Assembly: GCA_905182765.1 (NCBI GenBank)
Contig: CAJJCV010000009.1
Location: 1 to 64,000 of the forward strand
Reading direction: 5' to 3'
DNA length: 64,000 bases
From: Cryomorphaceae bacterium BACL29 MAG-121220-bin8
GTDB taxonomy: Bacteria > Bacteroidota > Bacteroidia > Flavobacteriales > Flavobacteriaceae
Each line of letters begins with the position of its first letter. Position 1 is the first letter of the stretch. Under the pieces are notes generated by a model. That model saw only the letters and a program-made list of their open reading frames with translations, was not told the DNA's origin and did not search any database. Positions 28,043 to 37,112 of the stretch are shown here, in pieces. The position numbers and the translations under genes were made by a program.

Positions 28043-28414
28043 ATGAGATTTTTAGCATTATTTATATTACTTATTGTCAACCAGGGTTGTGAAAACATCA
28101 CAAATAACAATAAGAATACTTATGAAGAAAATAGCACGTATATATGTTCTAAATGCGGTTCGTCATTATATAATGAAAACGAACTTTTTCACGAAAATGA
28201 TTCAAGTAAAGATTTTATTAATTCCATTGAAAAAAAAGTTAAATTTTTTGATACCCTTTATGGAAAAAGCTATGATTCAGAAAGCAATAAATCAAAAAGT
28301 GAACTGTTTTGCACGAAATGTGATAGTAAATTAGGTAACCTTATTTCAGATGATAAAGGACAAAGACATTGTATTGATAAAAATGCAATAATTTTAAAAA
28401 AATTAATTAGATGA
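28043..28414 (+). CDS. MsrB-like zinc-motif lipoprotein, degenerate
   Basis: The probable start is the ATG at 28043 (MRFLALFILLIVNQGCEN), giving 123 aa with a lipobox cysteine at residue 16; the upstream ATG of the track would spoil the signal peptide. The mature part keeps both zinc-binding pairs of MsrB (CSKC at 35-38, CTKC at 90-93) and a terminal RHCID resembling the catalytic RYCIN. The intervening GWPSF substrate-binding core and the HVFxDGP block of real MsrB are absent. The stop overlaps the msrB start (ATGA). It is either a divergent reductase, a partner of the next protein or a metal-binding relic. Confidence 0.7.
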   Translation: MRFLALFILLIVNQGCENITNNNKNTYEENSTYICSKCGSSLYNENELFHENDSSKDFINSIEKKVKFFDTLYGKSYDSESNKSKSELFCTKCDSKLGNLISDDKGQRHCIDKNAIILKKLIR

Positions 28415-28869
28415 AAAACATTAATCATACGTTTATTTTATTAGCACTTTTAGTTACAAGTATAAATTTCTCACAAAACAATGAAAAAATGATAAAAACA
28501 GATATGGAATGGAAGAATTCACTTGGTGAAATGAGCTATCAAGTGCTTAGAAACTCATACACAGAGAGGCCCTTTACTGGTGAGTATAATCTTCATTTTG
28601 AAAAAGGATCATATAATTGCAAAGGATGTAATCAAAAATTATTCGAGAGTAATGATAAGTATGAAAGTAACTGTGGTTGGCCAAGTTTTGACCAAGCAAT
28701 TCCAGACAGAATAACCTACATAAAAGATTACTCTCTCAACATGAACAGAATTGAAGTTAAATGCTCAAAATGTGATGGACATTTAGGGCATGTATTCAAT
28801 GATGGACCTAAAGAAACAACAGGAAAAAGATATTGTATAAATTCAGCTGCCTTGTCTTTTAATAAATAA
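28411..28869 (+). CDS. msrB: peptide-methionine (R)-S-oxide reductase, exported
   Basis: A 152-aa MsrB that reduces methionine-R-sulfoxide in proteins. A signal peptide (about residues 1-21, ending NFSQ) places it in the envelope. Zinc ligands are Cys70, Cys73, Cys118 and Cys121, substrate-binding CGWPSF is at 88-93, HVFNDGP at 127-133, and the catalytic Cys142 lies in RYCINS. The resolving cysteine arrangement is not obvious. It overlaps the MsrB-like lipoprotein gene by 4 nt and is followed after 6 nt by lpdA. Envelope methionine repair in step with the neighbouring lipoprotein is a reasonable inference. Confidence 0.93.
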   Translation: MKNINHTFILLALLVTSINFSQNNEKMIKTDMEWKNSLGEMSYQVLRNSYTERPFTGEYNLHFEKGSYNCKGCNQKLFESNDKYESNCGWPSFDQAIPDRITYIKDYSLNMNRIEVKCSKCDGHLGHVFNDGPKETTGKRYCINSAALSFNK

Positions 28870-28875
28870 ATAATT

Positions 28876-30273
28876 ATGGAAAAATTTGATTTAATAGTTT
28901 TAGGAAGTGGTCCAGGTGGATATGTAACTGCAATAAGAGCTTCTCAGCTAGGTTTAAAGACTGCAATAGTTGAAAAGGAAAGTTTAGGTGGAGTTTGTTT
29001 GAACTGGGGCTGTATTCCAACAAAAGCACTTTTAAAGTCTGCACAGGTTTTTGAATATATAAAACACTCTGAAGATTATGGAATAACAGTTGAAAATTTC
29101 GATAAAAATTTTGACGGAGTTATAAGTAGAAGTAGAAAAGTTGCTCAAACAATGAGCAAAGGAGTGAATTTTTTAATGAAAAAAAATAAAATCACGGTTT
29201 TTAAAGGTTTTGGAAAACTTTCTGAAAATAAAAAAATTAACATTATTGATCAAAATGGATCTGAAACTAAAATCTCAGGCGATAAAATAATTATTGCCAC
29301 AGGAGCTAGGTCTAGAGAATTACCATTCTTAAAAAAAGATGGTAAAAAAATAATTGGTTATAGAGAAGCTATGACGCTTGGAAAGCAACCAAAAGATATT
29401 GTAATAGTAGGTTCAGGAGCAATTGGAATTGAATTCGCTTATTTTTATAACTCAATGGGAACTAATGTAACAATAGTTGAATATTTGGATAGAATTGTTC
29501 CTGTAGAGGATTCAGAAATATCGAAAGAGTTAGAGAAAAGCTTAAAGAAAAAAGGTATCCATATTTTAACTTCAACTGAAGTTGAAAAAGCAGAAATTAA
29601 TAGTTCCAGTTCAGTTGATGTGACATTGAAGACATCTAAAGGTGAAAAAAGCATTATTAATACTGAAATTGTTCTAAGCGCAGTAGGAATTAAAACTAAT
29701 ATCGAAAATATTGGTTTAGAAGATCTAGGAATTAAAACTGAAAAAGATAAAATTTTAGTTGATGATTTTTACATGACCAATTTGAAAGATTATTATGCTA
29801 TTGGTGACGTAGTTAAAGGTCAAGCACTTGCACATGTTGCCTCGGCAGAAGGAATATTGTGTGTTGAGAAAATTGCTGGACATGACGTAAATCCTTTAGA
29901 TTATAATAATATTCCTGGCTGTACATATTGCAGTCCTGAAATTGCTTCAGTTGGTTATACTGAACAGCAAGCAATTGATAATGGTTATGAAATTAAAATT
30001 GGAAAATTTCCGTTTTCAGCATCTGGAAAAGCACAGACTTCTGGAAAAAGCGAAGGATTTGTAAAAGTAATTTTTGACGCTAAGTATGGAGAATGGTTAG
30101 GCTGTCACATGATTGGAGATGGTGTTACTGATATGATTGCAGAAGCTGTTGTTGGTAGAAAACTGGAAACTACTGGATATGAAATACTAAAAACGGTTCA
30201 TCCACACCCTACAATGAGTGAAGCTGTAATGGAAGCTGTAGCTGCAGCATATGATGAAGTGATTCATTTATAA
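28876..30273 (+). CDS. lpdA: dihydrolipoyl dehydrogenase
   Basis: A 465-aa flavoprotein (E3) that reoxidises lipoamide of 2-oxo acid dehydrogenases and the glycine cleavage system. N-terminal FAD motif GSGPGGYVTAIRA, redox-active disulfide Cys41/Cys46 in GGVCLNWGCIPTK, NAD motif VGSGAIGIEFAY and the C-terminal HPHPTMSEAV with the catalytic histidine are all present. Length is standard. It follows msrB by 6 nt, and the E1 and E2 partners are outside the window. It converges on aroQ with 2 nt between stops. Confidence 0.97.
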   Translation: MEKFDLIVLGSGPGGYVTAIRASQLGLKTAIVEKESLGGVCLNWGCIPTKALLKSAQVFEYIKHSEDYGITVENFDKNFDGVISRSRKVAQTMSKGVNFLMKKNKITVFKGFGKLSENKKINIIDQNGSETKISGDKIIIATGARSRELPFLKKDGKKIIGYREAMTLGKQPKDIVIVGSGAIGIEFAYFYNSMGTNVTIVEYLDRIVPVEDSEISKELEKSLKKKGIHILTSTEVEKAEINSSSSVDVTLKTSKGEKSIINTEIVLSAVGIKTNIENIGLEDLGIKTEKDKILVDDFYMTNLKDYYAIGDVVKGQALAHVASAEGILCVEKIAGHDVNPLDYNNIPGCTYCSPEIASVGYTEQQAIDNGYEIKIGKFPFSASGKAQTSGKSEGFVKVIFDAKYGEWLGCHMIGDGVTDMIAEAVVGRKLETTGYEILKTVHPHPTMSEAVMEAVAAAYDEVIHL

Positions 30274-30275
30274 TA

Positions 30276-30692
30276 TCACTGATTAAAGCTTTCTATCGCT
30301 AAATCATAACTCTTAAGTCCAAATCCAAGAATAACCCCTTTGACATGTGAACTTAGAAAAGACTTATGTCTGAAATCTTCTCTTGAATAAGTATTTGAAA
30401 TATGAACTTCAATAACTGAACACGAAATTGATCTAATAGCATCTCCTATTCCAACAGATGTGTGAGTATATGCAGCTGCATTTATAATAATTCCATCAAA
30501 ATCGAAACCAACCTCTTGAATTTTATCTATAAGCTCACCTTCAATATTTGACTGAAAATAACATAATTCAAAATTATCAAATTTCGTTTTTAGTTTTTTA
30601 AAATAATCATCAAAACTCTGATCACCATAAATGTTTTGCTCTCTTTTACCTAATAGATTTAAATTAGGACCATTAATAATTTGTAATTTCAT
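30276..30692 (-). CDS. aroQ: type II 3-dehydroquinate dehydratase
   Basis: A 138-aa enzyme of the shikimate pathway forming 3-dehydroshikimate. The N-terminal INGPNLNLLGKREQNIYG carries the catalytic Tyr22 and Arg17 of the flexible loop, followed by the middle IINAAAYTHTS and the late EVHISN motifs. Length is typical for the dodecameric type II enzyme. It is divergent from xerD, an arrangement common in Flavobacteriia. A 52-nt spacer holds both start regions. Confidence 0.96.
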   Translation of the reverse strand: MKLQIINGPNLNLLGKREQNIYGDQSFDDYFKKLKTKFDNFELCYFQSNIEGELIDKIQEVGFDFDGIIINAAAYTHTSVGIGDAIRSISCSVIEVHISNTYSREDFRHKSFLSSHVKGVILGFGLKSYDLAIESFNQ

Positions 30693-30744
30693 TGAAAATT
30701 ATAAAGTTTAAATATAATATTTAATTTACATTTTAAAAGAAATA

Positions 30745-31647
30745 ATGAAGTGGGAAAAATTAATTAAAGAATTTAAAAACTATTTGATAATTGAAAGAAA
30801 TTTATCAAAAAACACAATTGACAGTTATTTATTTGATCTAAAAAAGTTAAAATTATTTTTAGATTCAAAAAATTCAAACAGTAATCCACTAAAGATTAAT
30901 GAATCATTAGCCAAAGAATTTATATATCAAATATCAAAAAAAGTAAAATCATCTACTCAAGCTAGAACAATCTCTGGTATTAAAAGATTTTACGATTATA
31001 TAATATTAGAAGAACTAATGAACGAAAATCCATTTCAAAATATAGAAACGCCTAAAATCGGCACTAAACTTCCCGTAACACTCACCACTGACGAAATAGA
31101 TAAAATCATTAGTTGTATAGATGATAAATCTAAAAACAAACTTAGAAATATAGCATTACTTGAAGTTCTTTACAGTTGCGGATTAAGAGTGTCTGAGTTA
31201 ATAACATTAAAAATTTCTGATTTATTTTTTAAGGAATCTTTAATCAAAGTTACAGGAAAAGGAAATAAAGAAAGGTTTGTGCCGATTAGTAATGAAGCTA
31301 AAAATTATATTGATAATTATATTATTCAAAAAAGAAATTTACATAAAATTAAAAAAGGTCACGAGGATACATTGTTTATAAATGAGAGAGGAAGTGGATT
31401 GACCCGAGTTATGATCTATTTAATTATTAATGATTTAAATAATATAGCGGATATTAAGAAAAAGATTGGTCCGCATACATTTAGACACTCATTTGCAACA
31501 CACCTATTAGAAAATGGAGCTGATTTGATTACAATTCAAAATATGCTAGGGCATGAAAACATTATTACAACCGAAAGATACCTACACGTAAACAAAAAAC
31601 ATCTTGTAGAATCAATGAGTAAATTTCATCCAAGAAATAATATGTAA
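30745..31647 (+). CDS. xerD: site-specific tyrosine recombinase (XerD-like)
   Basis: A 300-aa tyrosine recombinase expected to resolve chromosome dimers at a dif site. An N-terminal SAM-like core-binding domain (LIIERNLSKNTIDSY) precedes the catalytic domain with Arg148 in CGLRVSEL, Lys172 in GKGNKER, His244 and Arg247 in HTFRHSFATHLL, His270 in MLGHENI and nucleophile Tyr279 in TTERYLH: the full set. It is a housekeeping Xer by size and context, not an integron or phage integrase. The RR gene converges with 1 nt between stops. Confidence 0.93.
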   Translation: MKWEKLIKEFKNYLIIERNLSKNTIDSYLFDLKKLKLFLDSKNSNSNPLKINESLAKEFIYQISKKVKSSTQARTISGIKRFYDYIILEELMNENPFQNIETPKIGTKLPVTLTTDEIDKIISCIDDKSKNKLRNIALLEVLYSCGLRVSELITLKISDLFFKESLIKVTGKGNKERFVPISNEAKNYIDNYIIQKRNLHKIKKGHEDTLFINERGSGLTRVMIYLIINDLNNIADIKKKIGPHTFRHSFATHLLENGADLITIQNMLGHENIITTERYLHVNKKHLVESMSKFHPRNNM

Positions 31648-31648
31648 G

Positions 31649-32353
31649 TTATTTTCTTTCTATTAATCTAAATCCTTCACCGTGGATATTTTCAATTTCA
31701 AGTCTATCATCTTTTTGCAAATATTTTCTAATTTTAGCAATATATACATCCATACTTCTTGATGTAAAATAGTTGTCATCATTCCATATTTTTATTAAAG
31801 CTAATTCACGAGGCATTAAATCATTTAAATGATTTAAAAGCAACTTTAGAAGTTCGTTTTCCTTAGGAGACAATTTAACATCTTTATCATTATTATATTT
31901 AAGAATCCTTAATTTAGAATTGAATTTAAAATTTGCAAATTCGTAAAGAAATTTTGTATTATTATCAGAATTTGATATTTTTTTTCGTTTAAATATTGAT
32001 TTGATTTTTAAAAGGAGAATGTCTGAATCAAAAGGTTTTGTCAAATAATCATCTGCTCCTAATTTATAACCTTTCAAAACGTCATCTTTTAAAGTTTTAG
32101 CAGTTAAAAAAAACAATGGAACATCTTTATTCAAATCCCTAATTTCTTTTGCCAAAGTAAAACCGTCTTTAAATGGTAACATAACATCAAGAATACATAA
32201 TCCAAAACTATTTTTTTTAAATTTTTCAAGTCCCTCTATTCCATTTTTAGCTAAAGTAACATTGTAAGAATGCAATTTTAAAAAATCATTGAGAATAGCA
32301 CCAAAATTAACGTCGTCTTCAACAAGTAAAATATTTTTATCGTTATTTTTCAT
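31649..32353 (-). CDS. OmpR-family response regulator (RprY-like)
   Basis: A 234-aa two-component regulator. The receiver domain has acidic pair VEDD at residues 11-14, phospho-acceptor Asp56 in CILDVMLP, and Lys106 in YLTKPFD. The C-terminal winged-helix DNA-binding domain shows LSPKENELLKLLL and the SRSMDVYIAKIRKYL recognition region. It resembles the Bacteroidota RprY group. It lies 5 nt behind its histidine kinase and ends the long minus-strand block. The regulon is unknown. Confidence 0.93.
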   Translation of the reverse strand: MKNNDKNILLVEDDVNFGAILNDFLKLHSYNVTLAKNGIEGLEKFKKNSFGLCILDVMLPFKDGFTLAKEIRDLNKDVPLFFLTAKTLKDDVLKGYKLGADDYLTKPFDSDILLLKIKSIFKRKKISNSDNNTKFLYEFANFKFNSKLRILKYNNDKDVKLSPKENELLKLLLNHLNDLMPRELALIKIWNDDNYFTSRSMDVYIAKIRKYLQKDDRLEIENIHGEGFRLIERK

Positions 32354-32358
32354 ATAAT

Positions 32359-33939
32359 TTAAATATTAAGAGGCAATTTAATCACAAAAGTACTCCCTTC
32401 ACCTTGAACACTATCAACATTAATTGTACCAAAGTGAAGATCAATTATTTTTTTTACGTAAGACAATCCTAATCCGTGTCCTTTTACATTATGAACATTA
32501 CCTTTTGTTTCTCTATAAAATTTATCAAAGATCTTTTCTTTAACATCTTTACTCATACCCATTCCATTATCAGAAATTTTTATAAAAATATGACCTGATT
32601 CATTGTAAGTAGAAACTTTTATATTTGGTATGTCATTAGAATATTTAATTGAATTTTCAAGAATATTAACAACAACATTAACTAAATCCTCATGAGAACC
32701 CATAATATTGAAATGACTAGCAACTAGTTCATCAACAATTAAAGCATTTCTACTATTTAATAATAATTTTAAATGAACAAAAGATTCTTTAATAATGTCG
32801 TGAGTATTACAATCAATTTTTTTAATTATATTTTCTTTTTTTTCCAACTGAGATATTCTTAAAACATTTTCAACTTGGTGATTCATTCTTTCATTTTCAT
32901 CTTTAATCATCATTAGATATTGCGATCTCTTTTTTAAATCATTTTTAACATTTACATTTTCAATAGCATCAATTGCTAATTTAATTGTGGCAATTGGAGT
33001 TTTGAATTCATGTGTCATATTGTTTATAAAGTCGGACTTGATTTCGGAAACCTTTTTTTGTTTTAAAATTTGAAATATAGTAGATGCAAAAGTTATAATA
33101 ATAGCTAAAGTAAAAAGTAAAGAAAGTAAAATCAAAGTAGTTAAAGATGATCTTAAAAATACCTTTCTTTCTGGAAAAGCAATTACTAATTCAAATTCAC
33201 TATTTCCATTTTCATTTACAAATAAAGGAGACTTATACTTTCTCAAACCTTCTAAATTCGTATAATTATCCGACCCAACTTTTGTAGCAAATGTTCCATT
33301 AAAAACTCTATACTGAAAAGGAATATCAATATCCCTATCCATTAATTCTCGCTGTAATAAAAGTTCTAATTCAATATTAGTTAATCTTCTATGAATTGGT
33401 TTTAAAGAAGCTAATTCCATAAATACTGATGCGTATTTAGCTTTATCCATTAAAGACAATCTTTCTACTCTTTGAAGTCTCTCTATTGAACTCATATTTT
33501 GCATTTCTCTATCAAAAGCTTCATCAATAATAGTAGTTGTCTTTATACCTTTATATTCAATAATTGACGATGTGTCTAATGATTCCTGATCGAAAAGCTT
33601 GGAAGACACGTTATAGTCTTCTTCTAAAATTCCATGAGAATAAATATAAGTTTGATTGGTATTTTCATTTCTATCAACGAATTTAAAAACAGCACTAAGT
33701 TGTGATTCCTTAGGAGAACCTATACTATCAATTAATTTTTGATAAACCGCAAGGTAATCTCTCATTTCTCTACTTTGTATTTGCTCAGAAACAGATTTTA
33801 AAGCTTGATTGATATTTAACGAGAATTGTCTTTCTTTATTATCAAGTGTAGTTTTAATCCAAAACCCCTGAACAAAAATAATTCCGACCAAAGCAAAAGT
33901 CATTATTGCAATAAGAGGGAAAAATATTTTTTTATTCAT
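32359..33939 (-). CDS. membrane sensor histidine kinase (RprX-like)
   Basis: A 526-aa sensor kinase. TM1 spans about residues 7-28, a periplasmic domain of about 235 residues follows, TM2 spans 265-289, and then HisKA with phospho-accepting His310 in NNMTHEFKTP. The ATPase domain has the N box NILENSIKYS, G1 DNGMGMS and G2 GHGLGLSYVKKI. The periplasmic domain has no motif I recognise. It resembles RprX, partner of the regulator behind it. coaE lies 7 nt upstream. Confidence 0.93.
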   Translation of the reverse strand: MNKKIFFPLIAIMTFALVGIIFVQGFWIKTTLDNKERQFSLNINQALKSVSEQIQSREMRDYLAVYQKLIDSIGSPKESQLSAVFKFVDRNENTNQTYIYSHGILEEDYNVSSKLFDQESLDTSSIIEYKGIKTTTIIDEAFDREMQNMSSIERLQRVERLSLMDKAKYASVFMELASLKPIHRRLTNIELELLLQRELMDRDIDIPFQYRVFNGTFATKVGSDNYTNLEGLRKYKSPLFVNENGNSEFELVIAFPERKVFLRSSLTTLILLSLLFTLAIIITFASTIFQILKQKKVSEIKSDFINNMTHEFKTPIATIKLAIDAIENVNVKNDLKKRSQYLMMIKDENERMNHQVENVLRISQLEKKENIIKKIDCNTHDIIKESFVHLKLLLNSRNALIVDELVASHFNIMGSHEDLVNVVVNILENSIKYSNDIPNIKVSTYNESGHIFIKISDNGMGMSKDVKEKIFDKFYRETKGNVHNVKGHGLGLSYVKKIIDLHFGTINVDSVQGEGSTFVIKLPLNI

Positions 33940-33946
33940 AATCTAA

Positions 33947-34534
33947 TTAAACAAAAATAGAATTAAAATGATATATCAATGATGAAACTAATTTTCGATT
34001 TTCATTTACTGAACTATTTTCAAAAACATAATCAGCTAATGGTATTTTTTTTTGATCTGGCCATTGATTATTCATTTTCAACAAAACATCATCTTTTTTA
34101 ACATTATCTCTTTTAGTAACTCTTTCAATTCTTTTATTGATATCAGAAATAACTAAAATATTATAATCGTTTGATTTGTAAGATCCTGATTCAAAAATCA
34201 AAGCCGATTCATATATGACAAAATCATTATTTAATCTACTTTTCCAATTCATAAAATCATTAAAAACTTCAGGATGAACAATAGAATTAATTTTATTCAA
34301 AGCAGATGAATCATTGAAAATCAGGTTTGAAATATATTTTTTGTTAATAAATCCATTAGTATAGGTAGAAGACCCAAAAAATTCAATCAATTTTACCTTT
34401 AAATCTTTTGAACTATTCATTAAAATTTTTGCCCTTGTATCTGAATCATAAACAGGAATAGAATTGCTTTTGAATTCTTTTGAAATTGTAGATTTTCCCG
34501 ATCCGATCCCGCCTGTTAAACCAATTATTTTCAT
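33947..34534 (-). CDS. coaE: dephospho-CoA kinase
   Basis: A 195-aa P-loop kinase catalysing the last step of CoA synthesis. P-loop GGIGSGKST lies at residues 8-16, followed by the substrate-binding DSDTRAK and the family blocks IVHPEVF and ALIFESG. Length is standard. It lies between fabI and the sensor kinase in the same strand block, with coaBC of the same pathway five genes upstream. Confidence 0.95.
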   Translation of the reverse strand: MKIIGLTGGIGSGKSTISKEFKSNSIPVYDSDTRAKILMNSSKDLKVKLIEFFGSSTYTNGFINKKYISNLIFNDSSALNKINSIVHPEVFNDFMNWKSRLNNDFVIYESALIFESGSYKSNDYNILVISDINKRIERVTKRDNVKKDDVLLKMNNQWPDQKKIPLADYVFENSSVNENRKLVSSLIYHFNSIFV

Positions 34535-34575
34535 AAGTATTATTACAAAATTAACTGAAGTTTCATTAAAAGAAT

Positions 34576-35400
34576 TTAATCTTTGTTAGTAGAAGAAACT
34601 ATATCAATAATTTCTTGACTCACTCCTACGTTTGAAAAACCTCCATCATTATATAAATTTTGAAGAGTTACTCTTTTAGTTAAATCAGAAAAAAGAGTTA
34701 CTGTATAATTTGCACAATCTAAAGCAGTAGCATTTCCTAAAGGAGACATCTTTTCAGCATAAGTAATAAAACCATCAAATCCAGTAACACCTTTTCCAGC
34801 TGTAGTTGGTGTAGGAGATTGAGAAATTGTATTAACCCTTACTTTTTTTTCTTTACCAAAAAAATATCCAAAGCTTCTAGCGATAGACTCTAAATAAGCC
34901 TTATTATCTGCCATATCATTGTAATTAGGAAAAACTCTTTGAGCAGCCATGTAAGATAATGCAACAATACTTGACCATTCGTTCATAGCATCGAGTTTAT
35001 ATAAACTCTGTAATAACTTGTGAAAAGAAACAGCAGAAACATCCCATCCTTTTCCAGTCCAGTCATGATTCAAATCAGTGTAATGTTTTCCTTTTCTTAC
35101 ATTTACGGACATACCTATTGAATGAAGAACAAAATCAATTTTTCCATCAAAAATTTCCATAGTTTGATTGATTAGATTTTCTAGATCATCGATTTTAGTG
35201 GCATCCGCAGGGATAAGTTTTGAATTTGTTTTTTTAGCAAGTTGATGAACATTCCCCATTCTAAGCGCTATAGGCGCATTAGTTAAGACAAATTCACCTC
35301 CTTCTTCAAATACTCTTTCAGCTGTTTTCCATGCAATTGAATTTTCATCTAAAGCACCAAAAATTATTCCTTTCTTTCCTTTTAAAAGATTATAAGACAT
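34576..35400 (-). CDS. fabI: enoyl-[acyl-carrier-protein] reductase (NADH)
   Basis: A 274-aa short-chain dehydrogenase-family enzyme for the last reduction step of fatty acid elongation. The N-terminal KGKKGIIFGALDENSIAW nucleotide-binding region and the catalytic pair Tyr160 and Lys167 (Y-x6-K in PNYNDMADNKAYLES) identify FabI. The extra length and wording around YMAAQRVFP match Bacteroidota members. It lies 26 nt after recN. No other fab genes are in the window. Confidence 0.95.
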   Translation of the reverse strand: MSYNLLKGKKGIIFGALDENSIAWKTAERVFEEGGEFVLTNAPIALRMGNVHQLAKKTNSKLIPADATKIDDLENLINQTMEIFDGKIDFVLHSIGMSVNVRKGKHYTDLNHDWTGKGWDVSAVSFHKLLQSLYKLDAMNEWSSIVALSYMAAQRVFPNYNDMADNKAYLESIARSFGYFFGKEKKVRVNTISQSPTPTTAGKGVTGFDGFITYAEKMSPLGNATALDCANYTVTLFSDLTKRVTLQNLYNDGGFSNVGVSQEIIDIVSSTNKD

Positions 35401-35426
35401 ATAAAATATTTTGTATAAATATAAGA

Positions 35427-37079
35427 CTAATTAAGTAACTCCTTAGCATGTGTAATAGCTGAATCAGAAATTAAATCACCTGCTAACATTTTAGCAATTT
35501 CATCAATTCTTTCTTGATTACTGAGTTGCTTAACCATTGTTGATGTAGAACTTAAACTATTTTGTTTATAAACACTTAGTTGTTGATTACCTTTTGATGC
35601 TACTTGAGGAAGGTGTGTGATTGCAATAATCTGCATTTTTGAGCTCATTTCAAGCATCATATTAGCCATTGCATTAGACATTTCTCCAGAAACACCTGAA
35701 TCAATCTCATCAAAAATCATTGTTGGAAGATTTAAATGTTTAGACAAAATTGATTTAATGGATAATAAAATTCTTGACAATTCCCCACCAGAAGCGATTT
35801 TAAATAATGGTGCATACTCTATACCTTTATTAGCAGAAAACAAAACCTCAATTTGATCAGAACCATATCTGTTAAAATCATCTATTTTTGAAAGCTTAAA
35901 ATCAAAAGAAGCATTTTTCATTCCAAGGTCTAATAATAAAGACTCTAATTCTGATTTAAGCTTAGGAATTATCTTTTTTCTTGATATTGATATTTTTTTA
36001 GAAAGTTCTTGTAAATAATGAGTTTTCTTACTTATTGATTTTTGCAACTCATCAATATTAATTTCGACAGAACCTGACTCCTCTAATTTACTTTTAAGCT
36101 CTTGTTGTTTAATTATTAAATCACTTATTGAATTTACAGAATGTTTTTTTTGTAAATTATAAATAACATTAAGTCTTGATTCCATTTTATCGATTTCCGA
36201 ATCATCATCACTAAAATCAAACGAAGAATTATTTAAGTCAAATTTAATATCATTTAACTCAATTAAAAGACTATCCAATCTGTTTTTAATAGGAGAAAAG
36301 TTATCTGAAATTTTTGAAATATTATTTAATATAGAATTTAAAGAAAATATTTTATTTTCAATACTGTCATCTGAAGAATACAAGATGTGATCAATTTGAG
36401 AAAAGGAAGATTTTATTTCTTCGGAATTTTTAAATAGCTTTAATTTATTTTCTATTATATCCTGTTCATCAATAACTAATTTAACATCATTTAATTCATT
36501 GTATAAATACAACAAATAATCGTTGTCATTTTTTAAACTCGTATTTAATCTAATTAACTTTTCTAGTTCAATTTTAAGATCTCTATAATTAATTAATGTA
36601 TCGTTAAAGTTTTTAACAATATGCTGTTGTTCGGCTAAATTATCAATAAGAGAATAGAAAAAAGAATTATTAGAACTTGCTAAGGTTTGATGTTGAGTAT
36701 GTATATCAATAAGTTTCTCTCCAACAGTTTTTAAAAAATCTAAATTTACAGGGCTATCATTGATAAAAGATCTTGATTTACCATTTGGAAGAATTTCTCT
36801 TCTTAAAATTGTTTGATCAAAATAATCAATATTATTTTTAACTAATAAACTTTGAATATTAAAATTAGATAAATTGAACTCTGCTTCTAATACACATTTC
36901 AAAGTTGAATTTTTTAATAAATTCTGTCCAGCTCTTTTACCAATAATTAGTGATAATGCGCTCAATAAAATAGATTTACCAGACCCTGTATCACCAGTTA
37001 CAGTTGTAAAACCAGATAAAAAATCGATTTCAACTTTATCAATTAACGTGAAATTTTTTATTAAAACCTTAGTTAGCAC
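35427..37079 (-). CDS. recN: DNA repair protein RecN
   Basis: A 550-aa SMC-like ATPase for double-strand break repair. Walker A GDTGSGKS is at residues 29-36, a long coiled-coil region fills the middle, and the C-terminal half has the signature SGGELSRILLSIKS and Walker B TMIFDEIDSGVSG. The start codon is GTG at 37077-37079; no better in-frame ATG precedes the conserved LTKVLIKNF beginning. It lies between DUF4835 and fabI in the block, as in other Bacteroidota. Confidence 0.95.
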   Translation of the reverse strand: MLTKVLIKNFTLIDKVEIDFLSGFTTVTGDTGSGKSILLSALSLIIGKRAGQNLLKNSTLKCVLEAEFNLSNFNIQSLLVKNNIDYFDQTILRREILPNGKSRSFINDSPVNLDFLKTVGEKLIDIHTQHQTLASSNNSFFYSLIDNLAEQQHIVKNFNDTLINYRDLKIELEKLIRLNTSLKNDNDYLLYLYNELNDVKLVIDEQDIIENKLKLFKNSEEIKSSFSQIDHILYSSDDSIENKIFSLNSILNNISKISDNFSPIKNRLDSLLIELNDIKFDLNNSSFDFSDDDSEIDKMESRLNVIYNLQKKHSVNSISDLIIKQQELKSKLEESGSVEINIDELQKSISKKTHYLQELSKKISISRKKIIPKLKSELESLLLDLGMKNASFDFKLSKIDDFNRYGSDQIEVLFSANKGIEYAPLFKIASGGELSRILLSIKSILSKHLNLPTMIFDEIDSGVSGEMSNAMANMMLEMSSKMQIIAITHLPQVASKGNQQLSVYKQNSLSSTSTMVKQLSNQERIDEIAKMLAGDLISDSAITHAKELLN

Positions 37080-37112
37080 TATTTAAATAATTAAATAATT
37101 AAATTAATAAAA

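Noticed and set aside
30745-31647. Tyrosine recombinase as a sign of a mobile element
   Set aside because: It has housekeeping XerD size and full motifs, sits divergent to aroQ and has no att-like repeats or cargo genes nearby.
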